From: Oscillospiraceae bacterium
Lineage (GTDB): Bacteria; Bacillota; Clostridia; Oscillospirales; Oscillospiraceae
Length of the DNA: 43,160 nucleotides
Reading direction: 5' to 3'
Assembly (NCBI GenBank): GCA_009777235.1
Contig: WRMH01000022.1
Coordinates: forward strand, 1-43,160
Each line of letters starts with the position of its first letter. The first letter of the stretch is position 1. Of the stretch, positions 33,470 through 41,145 are shown one piece after another. The notes beneath the pieces are model-generated. The model ran no database searches. It worked only from the letters and a program-made list of their open reading frames with translations, and had not been told where the DNA came from. The position numbers and the translations under genes were made by a program.

Positions 33470-33862
33470 ATGAAGTATATTTACCCGGCAGTTTTTGAGA
33501 CCACAGAAGATGGCGGATATGACGTGATTTTCCCGGACATTCCGCGTTGTTACACTTGCGGAAAAAACTTGCTTGAAGCGTTGGAAATGGCGGAAGATGT
33601 TTTAGCGATGACACTTTGGGGCTTAGAGAGCGACAAAGAACCTATTCCAAAACCAAATTTTTCATCCGCATTAACTTACGCAGACCCGGCATTCGTGACT
33701 TTGATTAAAGCGGATACAACGGATTATAAAAGAAAGCTCGATAACCGCGCCGTGAAGAAAACATTATCAATACCCGCATGGCTCAATCATGAGGCGGAAG
33801 CTGCGCACGTTAATTTTTCAAGCATTTTGCAAGAAGCTCTCAAAACGCACTTGCAGGTGTAG
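33470..33862 (+). CDS. hicB: HicB family antitoxin
   Basis: 131 residues from ATG at 33470 with GGAGG 7 bases upstream. The N-terminal RNase H-like domain has YPAVFETTEDGGYDVIFPDI and NLLEALEMAEDVLAMTL. The C-terminal part KKTLSIPAWLNHEAEAAHVN then FSSILQEALKTHLQV is a ribbon-helix-helix DNA-binding domain. HicB binds and blocks HicA and represses the operon, here probably through the palindrome at 33210-33228. Confidence 0.9.
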   Translation: MKYIYPAVFETTEDGGYDVIFPDIPRCYTCGKNLLEALEMAEDVLAMTLWGLESDKEPIPKPNFSSALTYADPAFVTLIKADTTDYKRKLDNRAVKKTLSIPAWLNHEAEAAHVNFSSILQEALKTHLQV

Positions 33863-33899
33863 TGGCGGCATAACCACACCAATAAAAAGACGAGGTTTT

Positions 33900-33950
33900 A
33901 TGCTAATACCCAAACCCCGAAAACTAAAAAGTGGAAATTATTTCATATCT
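33900..33950 (+). pseudogene. N-terminal fragment of a phage-type integrase
   Basis: GAGG lies 5 bases before ATG at 33900, which opens MLIPKPRKLKSGNYFI. This is the usual N-terminal text of tyrosine integrases of Firmicute elements (PKPRKL.SG.Y.I). After about 17 codons the resemblance ends and the frame runs into the terminator and the antisense tRNA-Glu gene. The fragment lies just beyond the 3' end of tRNA-Glu, where such elements integrate. Interpreted as a relic; the match is from memory and short. Confidence 0.45.
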
Positions 33951-33961
33951 GCGGACATTGG

Positions 33962-34010
33962 AAAAAACCCCAAACGCCCTGCGATTGATTTGATCATCGG
34001 CGGGGCGTTC
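33962..34010 (-). terminator. Rho-independent terminator of the tRNA-Met/tRNA-Glu unit
   Basis: On the minus strand AACGCCCCGC and GCAGGGCGTT pair with one mismatch-type bulge around a 17-base loop, followed by TGGGGTTTTTT. It begins 18 bases after the tRNA-Glu CCA end. Confidence 0.75.
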
Positions 34011-34027
34011 GGATTGTTTGCGTCGCG

Positions 34028-34102
34028 TGGTGACCCGTACGGGACTCGAACCCGTGTTTCCGGCGTGAAAGGCCGATGTCTTAACCACTTGACCAACGGG
34101 CC
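34028..34102 (-). tRNA. tRNA-Glu (anticodon TTC)
   Basis: 75 bases with encoded CCA. Acceptor GGCCCGT pairs with ACGGGTC. The anticodon loop CTTTCAC between CGGC and GCCG gives TTC. T-arm CGGGTTCGAGTCCCG is perfect. It lies 25 bases after tRNA-Met and shares its promoter. Confidence 0.95.
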
Positions 34103-34127
34103 GGCGCGTAAATATGGGGATATGTAA

Positions 34128-34204
34128 TGGTAGCGGCAACTGGAATTGAACCAGTGACACTGCGGGTATGAACCGCATGCTCTAGCCATCTGAGCTATGC
34201 CGCC
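34128..34204 (-). tRNA. tRNA-Met (anticodon CAT, elongator type)
   Basis: 77 bases with encoded CCA. Acceptor GGCGGCA pairs with TGCCGCT-side bases. The anticodon arm TGCGG-TTCATAC-CCGCA gives CAT. The D-arm TAGCTCAGATGGCTAGAGC and T-arm ACTGGTTCAATTCCAGT resemble bacterial elongator tRNA-Met rather than the initiator, since the first pair is G-C; tRNA-Ile2 is a less likely alternative. Confidence 0.92.
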
Positions 34205-34229
34205 ATCTCTGCGCAGACTGCGGAGTTTG

Positions 34230-34259
34230 ATTATACTCAAAACAACCATGCTTTGTCAA
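34230..34259 (-). promoter_or_regulatory. Promoter of tRNA-Met/tRNA-Glu
   Basis: Minus strand TTGACA (34254-34259), 18 bases, TATAAT (34230-34235); both boxes are perfect consensus and lie 26 bases before tRNA-Met. Confidence 0.9.
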
Positions 34260-34360
34260 CTTTTTTTACCCATCATCCCGGATTGCTTCGGCTGTGCGCT
34301 TTTTTAACCGCTTCGGCTGTGCGTTTTAATGAGTGGCGCGGCTATTTGCCATCGGGAATT

Positions 34361-35008
34361 TTATTTGCTCTCAGTGGGCGTGTAGTAGGAAAGTTTGACT
34401 TCAAAATAGTGCTCCGTTACTTCAGATGTGTTTTTGATGTACACTATATCGCTAAGCGGCACGCCATAAGAAGAAAAAGCGGTGGTGACGGCAGATAACA
34501 AAACGGAAATCGTGTCATCGTCAAGACCGGGCATTTCAACTTGAATCAAAGCGTCTTTCGTGTTTTTTGGCGACGATAAAAACTCGCTAAGCATTGACGC
34601 GGTATCATCGTCTAAGGAATCTTGCTTTTGTGGCGAAAAGAGAAATGACATTGTGCCCTCTGCTATGTTAAGACCGACGGGGCCCGTTTCTCGAATATCA
34701 TTTCCGTTGCCGTCATCTCCGTTGCGATCGGGGTCTGGGGTACTCGGCGGTTTTGCTGTTTCCAAAGAATCCGGGGCAGGAGATGGCGTTACATTACCGG
34801 GTGAAGGATTTGGGGTGATAGGCGGAGTTGGGGTAATCTCGTATCCGTTTTGCGGTGACGGAGAAGATTGCGGCAAATCGTCTGTCGGCGGAGAAACACG
34901 CGAGCAAGAGCCTATCGTGAGCGCAAAGACAGAGATTACAAAAAGCAAAACCATCAGCAGTACGACAATCAATGTTTTGCCAAAATCAGTAAGTTTATAA
35001 CTGCGCAC
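34361..35008 (-). CDS. Membrane-anchored protein with Pro/Ser/Thr-rich linker, unknown function
   Basis: 215 residues; AGAGGTGA lies 5 bases before ATG at 35008. A single N-terminal helix (KTLIVVLLMVLLFVISVFAL, about 11-30) is followed by SCS, which could also be read as an imperfect lipobox. Residues 38-100 are a low-complexity Pro/Ser/Asp linker (SPSPQNGYEITPTPPITPNP). The C-terminal ~110 residues form a small domain with MSFLFSPQKQDSLDDDTA and a beta end HYFEVKLSYYTPTESK. It is probably anchored in the membrane with the domain outside. No family recognised. Two further minus-strand genes of unknown function lie upstream. Confidence 0.7.
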   Translation of the reverse strand: MRSYKLTDFGKTLIVVLLMVLLFVISVFALTIGSCSRVSPPTDDLPQSSPSPQNGYEITPTPPITPNPSPGNVTPSPAPDSLETAKPPSTPDPDRNGDDGNGNDIRETGPVGLNIAEGTMSFLFSPQKQDSLDDDTASMLSEFLSSPKNTKDALIQVEMPGLDDDTISVLLSAVTTAFSSYGVPLSDIVYIKNTSEVTEHYFEVKLSYYTPTESK

Positions 35009-35155
35009 ATCACATCACCTCTTTCTCTTTTCACATAGTAACGCTGATTTTAACGCTAAACCCGGTTAAATTCGGCTAAATCCGCGGGGATTTTGGGATA
35101 AAAAACAGCCTTTTGGGCAAAAGGGTCAACTGTAATAAAGATTTGCAGTTGCAAA

Positions 35156-35188
35156 CAGCGCGAAACAACCTTGCGATTTTTCGCGCTG
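35156..35188 (-). terminator. Stem-loop after the 35207-36184 gene
   Basis: Perfect 10-bp stem CAGCGCGAAA / TTTCGCGCTG with a 13-base loop, starting 19 bases after the stop. The following bases (TTTGCAACTGCAAA) contain a small palindrome rather than a T-run, so termination strength is uncertain. Confidence 0.55.
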
Positions 35189-35206
35189 ATTGTAGGTTTG
35201 TCGGGT

Positions 35207-36184
35207 TTAGCCGGAAATAAACGTCAGAATTTCTTTCAAACGCTGAGCCTCTGCCTCGATCGTGTAAAATTGCTTCTTGTGCAGCTCCTTACGATTTTCA
35301 ATGAGCCTGCGTGTGCGAAGCATCTGTTGATCGAGCTCTTCAAGCTCCGCCTGACGCGCGGCAATATAATCATCTGTATGACGCGCAAATCTTTCGGCAT
35401 ACTCCTTGAGCATCTTTACGCGCAAAACGCCGTCTCCCATGAGCAGGTCGAAATCAAAACCGGAAGCTGCAAGCAATCTGGAAACGATCTCGCGGCGCTG
35501 CGAGTCAGGCAGTGATCCCGGCAGGGTTTGCAGATATTCTTCAATAAGGTATATGGTGTCTGTTTTCTTTGAGCGCAAGGCAAGAGCATCGTAAAGCTCT
35601 TTGACGTTGAGGTATCTGTCGGTATAATTTTCCGGGCGTTGCTCGCTTTCTTTAGCGATAGGCTCCGGCGGGGACGCCTCTGCGGAAGAGTTGCCGTTTC
35701 TGAAAATGTTAAGGCCGCTAAATGGCGAAGATTTTTGAGGCTCAGGCTGTGGAATTGGTGCGGGCATTGGCTCGGGCGGAGGCGCAGACAAGGGGGGCGG
35801 CACGGAGAGTGGCGCGGGCGGTGCTGTCAGAGGCGTGGGCTGTGCTGTGATGGGTGCGGAGGACCGCTCGGCGGCGGCAGGCGCATAAGCCGCGCTTTGT
35901 GCCGATGAAGCAGCCTCTGCTTTGGCGTCGTCGAGAGAATCTTGCTGTGTGCCGTCATCGCTATCCGACGGAAATATCGGCGTTGACATGCCCGGCACAG
36001 GCTGCCGGGGCGCTGTCTTTACCGTCACGACGTCCTCTCTCTGATCAAATATCGGCTTGATGTCGGGATTATATATCTCCCGCTCGCCAAGAGCAGCGTC
36101 GGACTGTGCATCATCTGATTTTTTGATAATGCCTTTACGTTCGAGCATGGACATAATCTTGCTGTCTTTTTGTTTATCCGGCAT
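35207..36184 (-). CDS. Acidic/Pro-rich protein with C-terminal coiled coil, unknown function
   Basis: 325 residues; GGGAGG lies 8 bases before ATG at 36184. The N-terminal part (MPDKQKDSKIMSMLERKGII) is charged; residues about 75-150 are Ala/Pro-rich (TAPPAPLSVPPPLSAPPPEP); from about 185 it becomes a folded helical region (YTDRYLNVKELYDALALRSK, LPGSLPDSQRREIVSRLLAA). The end (about 265-325) is a strong coiled coil: AARQAELEELDQQMLRTRRL and LKEILTFISG. No signal peptide or membrane segment, so cytoplasmic. The plan suggests a scaffold or cytoskeleton-linked protein; no family is recognised. Confidence 0.65.
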   Translation of the reverse strand: MPDKQKDSKIMSMLERKGIIKKSDDAQSDAALGEREIYNPDIKPIFDQREDVVTVKTAPRQPVPGMSTPIFPSDSDDGTQQDSLDDAKAEAASSAQSAAYAPAAAERSSAPITAQPTPLTAPPAPLSVPPPLSAPPPEPMPAPIPQPEPQKSSPFSGLNIFRNGNSSAEASPPEPIAKESEQRPENYTDRYLNVKELYDALALRSKKTDTIYLIEEYLQTLPGSLPDSQRREIVSRLLAASGFDFDLLMGDGVLRVKMLKEYAERFARHTDDYIAARQAELEELDQQMLRTRRLIENRKELHKKQFYTIEAEAQRLKEILTFISG

Positions 36185-36231
36185 GTCTAAAACCTCCCGG
36201 TAATATTTTGAGTTTTCAAGTAAATTTTTCC

Positions 36232-36251
36232 AAACAAGGAATTCCTTGTTT
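36232..36251. promoter_or_regulatory. 20-bp perfect palindrome upstream of the coiled-coil gene
   Basis: AAACAAGGAA / TTCCTTGTTT is perfectly self-complementary with no loop, which suits a dimeric DNA-binding protein better than an RNA hairpin. It lies 48 bases before the start of the 36184 gene. No matching regulator is seen nearby. Confidence 0.4.
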
Positions 36252-36439
36252 TGCGGAAAAGTCCTTTGTCACATCAATTCTATGCAAACTAACACCGCCT
36301 GTCAAGGATTATTTGCTAAGTATAGCCAATATTTGGTAATTTTATAGTTACACCCCAGACCATTTTGCTAAAAAGGCTGCTTTTTCCCCATTTTCGGGGA
36401 CACGCGGCGCATCCGTGCGGATAAAATATCTACGGTTTC

Positions 36440-37147
36440 TTATTTGCGTTTCATAAAAAACGAAGGTACCTTATATTTGAAAAATACGCGCATCCGGGCA
36501 AAGGCTCTCACAATCCAGAGCGGTTTTTTCTTTCTCGGCTCGGTGCGCACGAGAAGCGTTTGCAGAGATGTTACTATACCGTCGAGCAGCAGTAAGCGGC
36601 GCAAGGTCTCATGCTGGAATTTATCTAACTGACGCGCAGTTTCGTTGTGCAGCTCCGCGAGATGTTTTTCCGTATCGGTATGGAGCTTTGCAAAACTTCT
36701 GCCCGAATCAATGAGCGCGTTTTGGAAAAGCTCGGATTGCTTTCCCGCTTGCTGATAATAGGTATTTGAGCTTTTCTCATGACCGGATAAACGCTCATCT
36801 AAACCGATTAGCTTTTGGTTTGTAATATCTAATGCGTAGGTTGCTGTTTTCACGGCTTTTCGCAGCTCTTCGATGTCTTTTGTAATGCGGTCTTGTTCGT
36901 TCACTAAGCTGAGCATATTGGAGCGGTAGTGCGATATAGCTTCATATAGCTTGTCGTATGATTGTTGTGTCTCCACTTGCTTGCCGCGAAGATTGATACC
37001 CGTCGAATCTATGGCCGTAGCCAAGTTGTTTTGACGTTCACTCAGGCTCGCGAGCGTTTCATCTTGCTGCCTTAGCTCTCCGGCAAGTCTTTCCAGTATA
37101 CCTATTAACGCTTGGTCGCGCTGAAGCGGTTTCCGTTCGCTTGCCAT
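36440..37147 (-). CDS. Coiled-coil protein, unknown function
   Basis: 235 residues from ATG at 37147, chosen because GAGG lies 8 bases upstream; an upstream in-frame start at 37192 has no signal and would lie upstream of the likely transcription start. Almost the whole protein is heptad-rich helix: LERLAGELRQQDETLASLSE, ITKDIEELRKAVKTATYALD and HLAELHNETARQLDKF. The last 30 residues are very basic (RTEPRKKKPLWIVRAFARMR...FFKYKVPSFFMKRK) with aromatic residues, suggesting an amphipathic membrane- or nucleic-acid-binding tail. No family recognised. Confidence 0.65.
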   Translation of the reverse strand: MASERKPLQRDQALIGILERLAGELRQQDETLASLSERQNNLATAIDSTGINLRGKQVETQQSYDKLYEAISHYRSNMLSLVNEQDRITKDIEELRKAVKTATYALDITNQKLIGLDERLSGHEKSSNTYYQQAGKQSELFQNALIDSGRSFAKLHTDTEKHLAELHNETARQLDKFQHETLRRLLLLDGIVTSLQTLLVRTEPRKKKPLWIVRAFARMRVFFKYKVPSFFMKRK

Positions 37148-37175
37148 GTATATACCTCGCTTCCGGTTTGTATGT

Positions 37176-37206
37176 ATATTATGCCTTACCAAGCCACATA
37201 CGTCAA
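37176..37206 (-). promoter_or_regulatory. Possible promoter of the coiled-coil gene
   Basis: Minus strand TTGACG (37201-37206) and TAATAT (37176-37181), spacer 19 bases, slightly long; about 30 bases before the chosen ATG. Confidence 0.45.
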
Positions 37207-37262
37207 CTATCTACCCCGAATTTTACGCGGCGGTTATACTTACTCCTTTCGAGCTGGGGGTA

Positions 37263-37281
37263 CCTCCCCCTGCGGGGGAGG
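37263..37281. other. GC-rich hairpin between divergent promoters
   Basis: CCTCCCCC-TGC-GGGGGAGG, an 8-bp all-GC-type stem, sits 15 bases upstream of the aspS -35 box and between the two divergent promoters. No T-run on either strand. It could insulate the promoters or be a regulator site. Confidence 0.4.
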
Positions 37282-37295
37282 GGCTGTAACGAAAG

Positions 37296-37324
37296 TTGAC
37301 GTTATCGCGGGAAAATGATATACT
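37296..37324 (+). promoter_or_regulatory. aspS promoter (extended -10)
   Basis: TTGACG (37296-37301), 17 bases, TATACT (37319-37324), with TG one base before the -10. Transcription should begin near 37331, so the ATG at 37315 cannot be the aspS start. Confidence 0.85.
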
Positions 37325-37365
37325 TCATCGGCATTATTGCCAAAACGAAAGGGACGAGTGTTACT

Positions 37366-39159
37366 ATGATCTCATACGCGCACGGAAAAAGAAGTATGTA
37401 TTGCGGGCAACCACGCATTGATGATGTCGGCAAAGAACTGTCGGTATGCGGATGGGTGCAGCGCAGACGCGACCTCGGACAGCTTGTATTTATAGATTTG
37501 CGCGACCGGAGCGGAATTATACAGCTTGCGTTTGACGAAAATACGAAAAAAGCTGTATTTGAAGAAGCCGTCACTTTGCGCAGTGAATTTGTCGTTTGGG
37601 CTCATGGTATTTTGCGCGAGAGGTCGGCAAAGAACCCACACTTGCCTACGGGCGACGTAGAGCTTGAGGTTACATCACTTTGCATATTGGCAAAAGCCGA
37701 AACGCCGCCGTTTGAGATAGAAGAAGGCTCTGATGTGAACGATACGCTCCGCCTAAAATACCGCTATCTCGACTTGCGCCGCCCGGATATGCAAAGATAT
37801 ATAGCCCTGCGTCATAGGGCGGTTAAGATTGCCCGTGATTTTTTTGACGAGAATGGTTTTCTTGAAATTGAAACGCCGATGTTGACAAAATCAACGCCCG
37901 AGGGAGCGCGTGATTACCTTGTGCCAAGCCGTGTGCAGCCGGGCAAATTCTATGCGCTGCCGCAGTCGCCGCAACAGTACAAACAGCTTTTAATGCTTGC
38001 CGGTTTTGATAGATATATGCAGATTACCCGCTGTTTTCGCGACGAGGACTTACGCGCAGACCGTCAGCCGGAGTTTACGCAAATAGACTTGGAAATGTCA
38101 TTTGTTGACATTGAAGATGTCATAGAGGTAAATGAGCGGTTTTTGAAGAGATTGTTTTCCGAAACGATTGGCGTTGACGTCGCTTTGCCGATGATGCGCT
38201 TGACTTGGCGTGAGGCTATGGACAGGTTCGGTTCCGACAAGCCCGATTTGAGGTTCGAGCTTGAGCTTTCGGACATCAGCGATATTGTAAGAAATTCCGG
38301 GTTTAAAGTATTTTCGGATGCTATCTCCTCCGGCGGCAGCGTGAGAATGATATATGTTCCAGGTGGCGGAGCTATGGGGCGAAAGCAAATAGACGCGCTT
38401 GCGGAATTTGTGAAAACCTATGGCGCAAAAGGGCTTGCTTGGGCGAAATTTAACGAAAGCTACCCGACCGGAGACGACAGCTACTCTTCATCTTACGCCA
38501 AATTTTTAACAAGCGAAGAAAACCGCGCGGTTTTTGAAAGAGCGGGAGCTGCTGCCGGCGGGCTTGTTCTTATCGTTGCGGACTGTGACGACGATGTGAC
38601 TTTTGCCTCTTTGGGGGCGTTGCGCTGTGAGCTTGCAAAAAGGCTTGATATGATAGACGGCAAAACGCATAAGTTTGTGTGGATAACTGATTTCCCGTTG
38701 TTTGAATATTCCAAGCAGGACGAGCGATTTGTCGCAAAGCACCACCCATTCACGGCTCCGATGGACGAGGACGCAGAGCTGATTGAGACAGACAAAGCGC
38801 GTTGCCGCGCCAAAGCGTATGATATTGTGTTAAACGGCAGTGAGCTTGGCGGCGGTTCTATTCGCATAAACACACCCGAAATGCAAGAGCGTATGTTTCG
38901 CGCTTTGGGGTTTTCGGACGAGGATGCCGCAGAGCAGTTCGGACACCTTATCGAAGCGTTCAAATACGGCGCGCCCCCGCACGGCGGTATCGCCTATGGG
39001 CTTGACCGTATTGTCATGCACCTTGCGGGGCTAAGTTCCATTCGCGATGTTATTGCGTTTCCAAAAGTGCAAAACGCATCGGAGCTTATGACCGCTTGCC
39101 CCGACGTTGTTGACGATAAACAACTCACAGAATTGGGTATTGCGTTGTCTGACGAGTGA
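37366..39159 (+). CDS. aspS: Aspartyl-tRNA synthetase
   Basis: About 597 residues from ATG at 37366. The N-terminal anticodon-binding OB fold has VCGWVQRRRDLGQLVFIDLR. Class II motifs: motif 1 region FFDENGFLEIETPMLTKSTP, motif 2 FRDEDLRADRQPEFTQID and motif 3 GGIAYGLDRIVMHLAG. The GAD insertion domain typical of bacterial AspRS spans about 290-410. It charges tRNA-Asp (and tRNA-Asn if non-discriminating). The start follows from the promoter: the upstream in-frame ATG lies before the transcription start. A GGGACGAG element precedes the chosen ATG but is a weak ribosome binding site. Confidence 0.96.
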   Translation: MISYAHGKRSMYCGQPRIDDVGKELSVCGWVQRRRDLGQLVFIDLRDRSGIIQLAFDENTKKAVFEEAVTLRSEFVVWAHGILRERSAKNPHLPTGDVELEVTSLCILAKAETPPFEIEEGSDVNDTLRLKYRYLDLRRPDMQRYIALRHRAVKIARDFFDENGFLEIETPMLTKSTPEGARDYLVPSRVQPGKFYALPQSPQQYKQLLMLAGFDRYMQITRCFRDEDLRADRQPEFTQIDLEMSFVDIEDVIEVNERFLKRLFSETIGVDVALPMMRLTWREAMDRFGSDKPDLRFELELSDISDIVRNSGFKVFSDAISSGGSVRMIYVPGGGAMGRKQIDALAEFVKTYGAKGLAWAKFNESYPTGDDSYSSSYAKFLTSEENRAVFERAGAAAGGLVLIVADCDDDVTFASLGALRCELAKRLDMIDGKTHKFVWITDFPLFEYSKQDERFVAKHHPFTAPMDEDAELIETDKARCRAKAYDIVLNGSELGGGSIRINTPEMQERMFRALGFSDEDAAEQFGHLIEAFKYGAPPHGGIAYGLDRIVMHLAGLSSIRDVIAFPKVQNASELMTACPDVVDDKQLTELGIALSDE

Positions 39160-39160
39160 T

Positions 39161-39193
39161 TTTTTAGGCATTTTTTCAAACGCAGCCTAAAAA
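39161..39193 (+). terminator. Hairpin after aspS
   Basis: TTTTTAGGC and GCCTAAAAA form a perfect 9-bp stem with a 15-base loop, beginning two bases after the aspS stop. There is no T-run after it, so it may stabilise the transcript end rather than terminate. Confidence 0.4.
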
Positions 39194-39301
39194 GCGCGAA
39201 AAATACGTACGCCCAAAAACGCGAAAATACTACTCGCCCCTTGACTGTTTGGATAGTCGGAACGGTCGGTTTCAATCGGCTTCAAACTTTATTAAAAGGT
39301 G

Positions 39302-39330
39302 TTGACACCTCGGCTTTTATGTGTTGTAAT
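39302..39330 (+). promoter_or_regulatory. Promoter of the small membrane protein gene
   Basis: TTGACA (39302-39307), 17 bases, TGTAAT (39325-39330). The leader would be about 80 bases. Confidence 0.7.
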
Positions 39331-39415
39331 AGAGTAGAAATGTTGTCTGCGTTCGGTGGTTATGCTGGGCGTGGGGACGTGGGTAAGAAAATTTATATTT
39401 TCGGAGGTTCAAGCA

Positions 39416-39838
39416 GTGGAAAATTTCGGAATGTCAATGTTATGGTTTTGGATATGCTACATTATTGTGACTGTCGTCGGGATTGGGCATACTGTTTTTA
39501 ACATCTATGTTTTGCACATGAAACCTATGGACAAGGACGGAATGGGTGAAGGGTACGAAAAAACAAAACCGTGGCATCCGCTTTATAATATAATCTTGTT
39601 CACGCTGTTCGGGTGGCTTTATATGAGCGGGCTTGAAGTGCCTACTATTGGGGAAGCTCTGATAACAGGAGCAATATGGGCGGGGATTTGCATTGTTTTT
39701 GATGTAGTTGGTTGGGTAATAATAAAGCACCCGTGGAGTTTGAGTTTCAAAGGTTTTTATGTAGATTATCAGCCGTGGATTACTTTAATTTATTTGGCTA
39801 TTTTTGTAAGTCCGCTTATTGGTTATTTATTTGTTTAA
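39416..39838 (+). CDS. Small four-helix membrane protein, unknown function
   Basis: About 140 residues from GTG at 39416, the only start with a ribosome binding site (GGAGG, 8 bases upstream). Four hydrophobic stretches: LWFWICYIIVTVVGIGHTVF, LYNIILFTLFGWLYMSG, LITGAIWAGICIVFDVVGWV and WITLIYLAIFVSPLIGYLFV, with a short polar loop (MKPMDKDGMGEGYEKTKPWH) after the first. Aromatic residues such as KPWHP and HPWSLSFKGF lie at the membrane edge. No family recognised. It has its own promoter and no close partner. Confidence 0.75.
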   Translation: MENFGMSMLWFWICYIIVTVVGIGHTVFNIYVLHMKPMDKDGMGEGYEKTKPWHPLYNIILFTLFGWLYMSGLEVPTIGEALITGAIWAGICIVFDVVGWVIIKHPWSLSFKGFYVDYQPWITLIYLAIFVSPLIGYLFV

Positions 39839-39923
39839 CATTTGCTAATAAGCATTAGCGGGTACTCGTTCCCCAAATTCGCGACCCACAAAACCTATAT
39901 AATAAAACAAGGCGAAAACAAGG

Positions 39924-39963
39924 CGGCGGGATTTACCCGGTTTTGTACGGCGGGAATTTACCC
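39924..39963 (+). repeat. Imperfect tandem repeat upstream of tRNA-Trp
   Basis: CGGCGGGATTTACCC (39924-39938) is repeated as CGGCGGGAATTTACCC (39948-39963), a 24-base period. Short and non-coding. Confidence 0.5.
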
Positions 39964-39980
39964 AGCTTTCCCTATTGTAT

Positions 39981-40008
39981 TTGCTTGCGAAATGTGTTAA
40001 AGTACAAA
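39981..40008 (+). promoter_or_regulatory. Possible promoter of tRNA-Trp
   Basis: TTGCTT (39981-39986), 16 bases, TACAAA (40003-40008), 15 bases before the tRNA. Confidence 0.5.
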
Positions 40009-40023
40009 AATCAACAATAATGT

Positions 40024-40099
<76 letters not shown>

Positions 40100-40457
40100 A
40101 GCCCAAAGAGCCTGGAAGCCTTGATATATCAGGGTTTTCGGACTCTTTGCTTTTGCGCGAAAGGAGGTTAATTTTATTTTCAGCGCCCGCTGACAAAACG
40201 CATTTTTCCTGAAAAATCTGTTGGAATCAAAAATCTGATTTACCAGGATTTGGTCTCTGTTTCCTGAAAACCACTGCCTAAAACGATCAAAATCGAACGG
40301 ATAGGGAGAGGGGAAAAGTCCCTGAACCGGCACGGCGACAGGCTAAATCGCCCCTTGAAAAATAAAATAGGGAGATTTACGCGAAAATCACAGCCGATTT
40401 TTCAAAAAAAGTCATAATTTGCGGTACTGATAGCGCGCAAGACATTTCTTGCTGACC
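40100..40457. other. 358-base stretch without a recognisable gene
   Basis: Directly after tRNA-Trp a weak inverted pair (CAAAGAGCC...GGACTCTTTG) could act as terminator of the tRNA. The rest holds a clean AAAGGAGG (about 40160) with no open frame behind it and several short A/T-rich tracts. The minus-strand frame here contains a translated tRNA and is not a gene. Confidence 0.5.
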
Positions 40458-40892
40458 ATGAGCGGAAAAAAGCAATCTACTATAGAATTTTATCACAGTA
40501 TTAGCAATGATTCTGGTCTGCCGTTACGAGACTTAATAAACAAAACATATGGAAGCCTTGAAACCATAACAACAAGCGATGAAAAGTATAAAGATAATCC
40601 TGAGATAAAAGAAAAAACTCGTTCATATTTAAGGAACATGGAAAGACTCGCGGCGGGTATAAATTTGGGCGTTTACGATTTCGAAGTTTTTTATCGTCTT
40701 TCTGGCGAACCTACAATTCAGCTATACAAAGCGATAATGCCACTTATTGAGGATAGACGAAAATCAACGGATGCGATTTCTTTTTGTATCGAATTTGAAA
40801 AACTTTATCATGAATTAGTTAAACGGAAACAAATGGGGCAAAGTTATTATTCTAAAATGAAAAAAGAGTTGGGGGCGGTTCATCATTCTTAA
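40458..40892 (+). CDS. DUF4760-like protein, N-terminally truncated
   Basis: 144 residues from ATG at 40458. The sequence KKQSTIEFYHSISNDSGLPL, then RSYLRNMERLAAGINLGVYD and FEVFYRLSGEPTIQLY, matches the soluble part of DUF4760 proteins, which normally start with one or two membrane helices. That anchor is missing here and no Shine-Dalgarno precedes the ATG, so the gene is probably a 5'-truncated remnant. Its last codons (LGAVHHS) are part of a 16-base repeat found again 100 bases downstream, suggesting the 3' end was also altered by recombination. DUF4760 genes are often in prophages and mobile elements; function unknown. Confidence 0.6.
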   Translation: MSGKKQSTIEFYHSISNDSGLPLRDLINKTYGSLETITTSDEKYKDNPEIKEKTRSYLRNMERLAAGINLGVYDFEVFYRLSGEPTIQLYKAIMPLIEDRRKSTDAISFCIEFEKLYHELVKRKQMGQSYYSKMKKELGAVHHS

Positions 40893-40986
40893 AAACAATA
40901 AAATAAAGGACTAAAAATATTCAAGCAATCTTTTCACGGCTATTCCTAAAATTACACGGCTTTTTGCAGCTGGGGGCGGTTCATCA
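40870..40986 (+). repeat. 16-bp direct repeat pair
   Basis: TGGGGGCGGTTCATCA at 40870-40885 and again at 40971-40986, separated by 85 A/T-rich bases. One copy forms the end of the DUF4760-like gene. It may be a recombination scar. Confidence 0.7.
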
Positions 40987-41145
40987 ATTCAGTGTTGACG
41001 ATGCAGTGCCAAAGTAAGGATTGTAACCCTTTTTGAATATTCCTCCTCGGTTTTTATAAAAACTATGATACGGCCATAAAAATATTGAGAGATGTTTTGC
41101 AGGAAAAACGGTCTAAATCGCAGCCAGTATTTGCCTATTCCAAAA
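40893..41145. other. Intergenic stretch without a supported gene
   Basis: Apart from the direct repeat and the AAA promoter, a minus-strand frame ending FIKTEEEYSKRVTILTLALH (stop near 40989) has a protein-like look but no ribosome binding site; it may be a gene relic. Nothing else is seen. Confidence 0.4.

Noticed and set aside
35639..35908. Plus-strand Gly/Arg-rich frame
   Set aside because: Antisense of the Ala/Pro-rich codons of the 35207-36184 gene.
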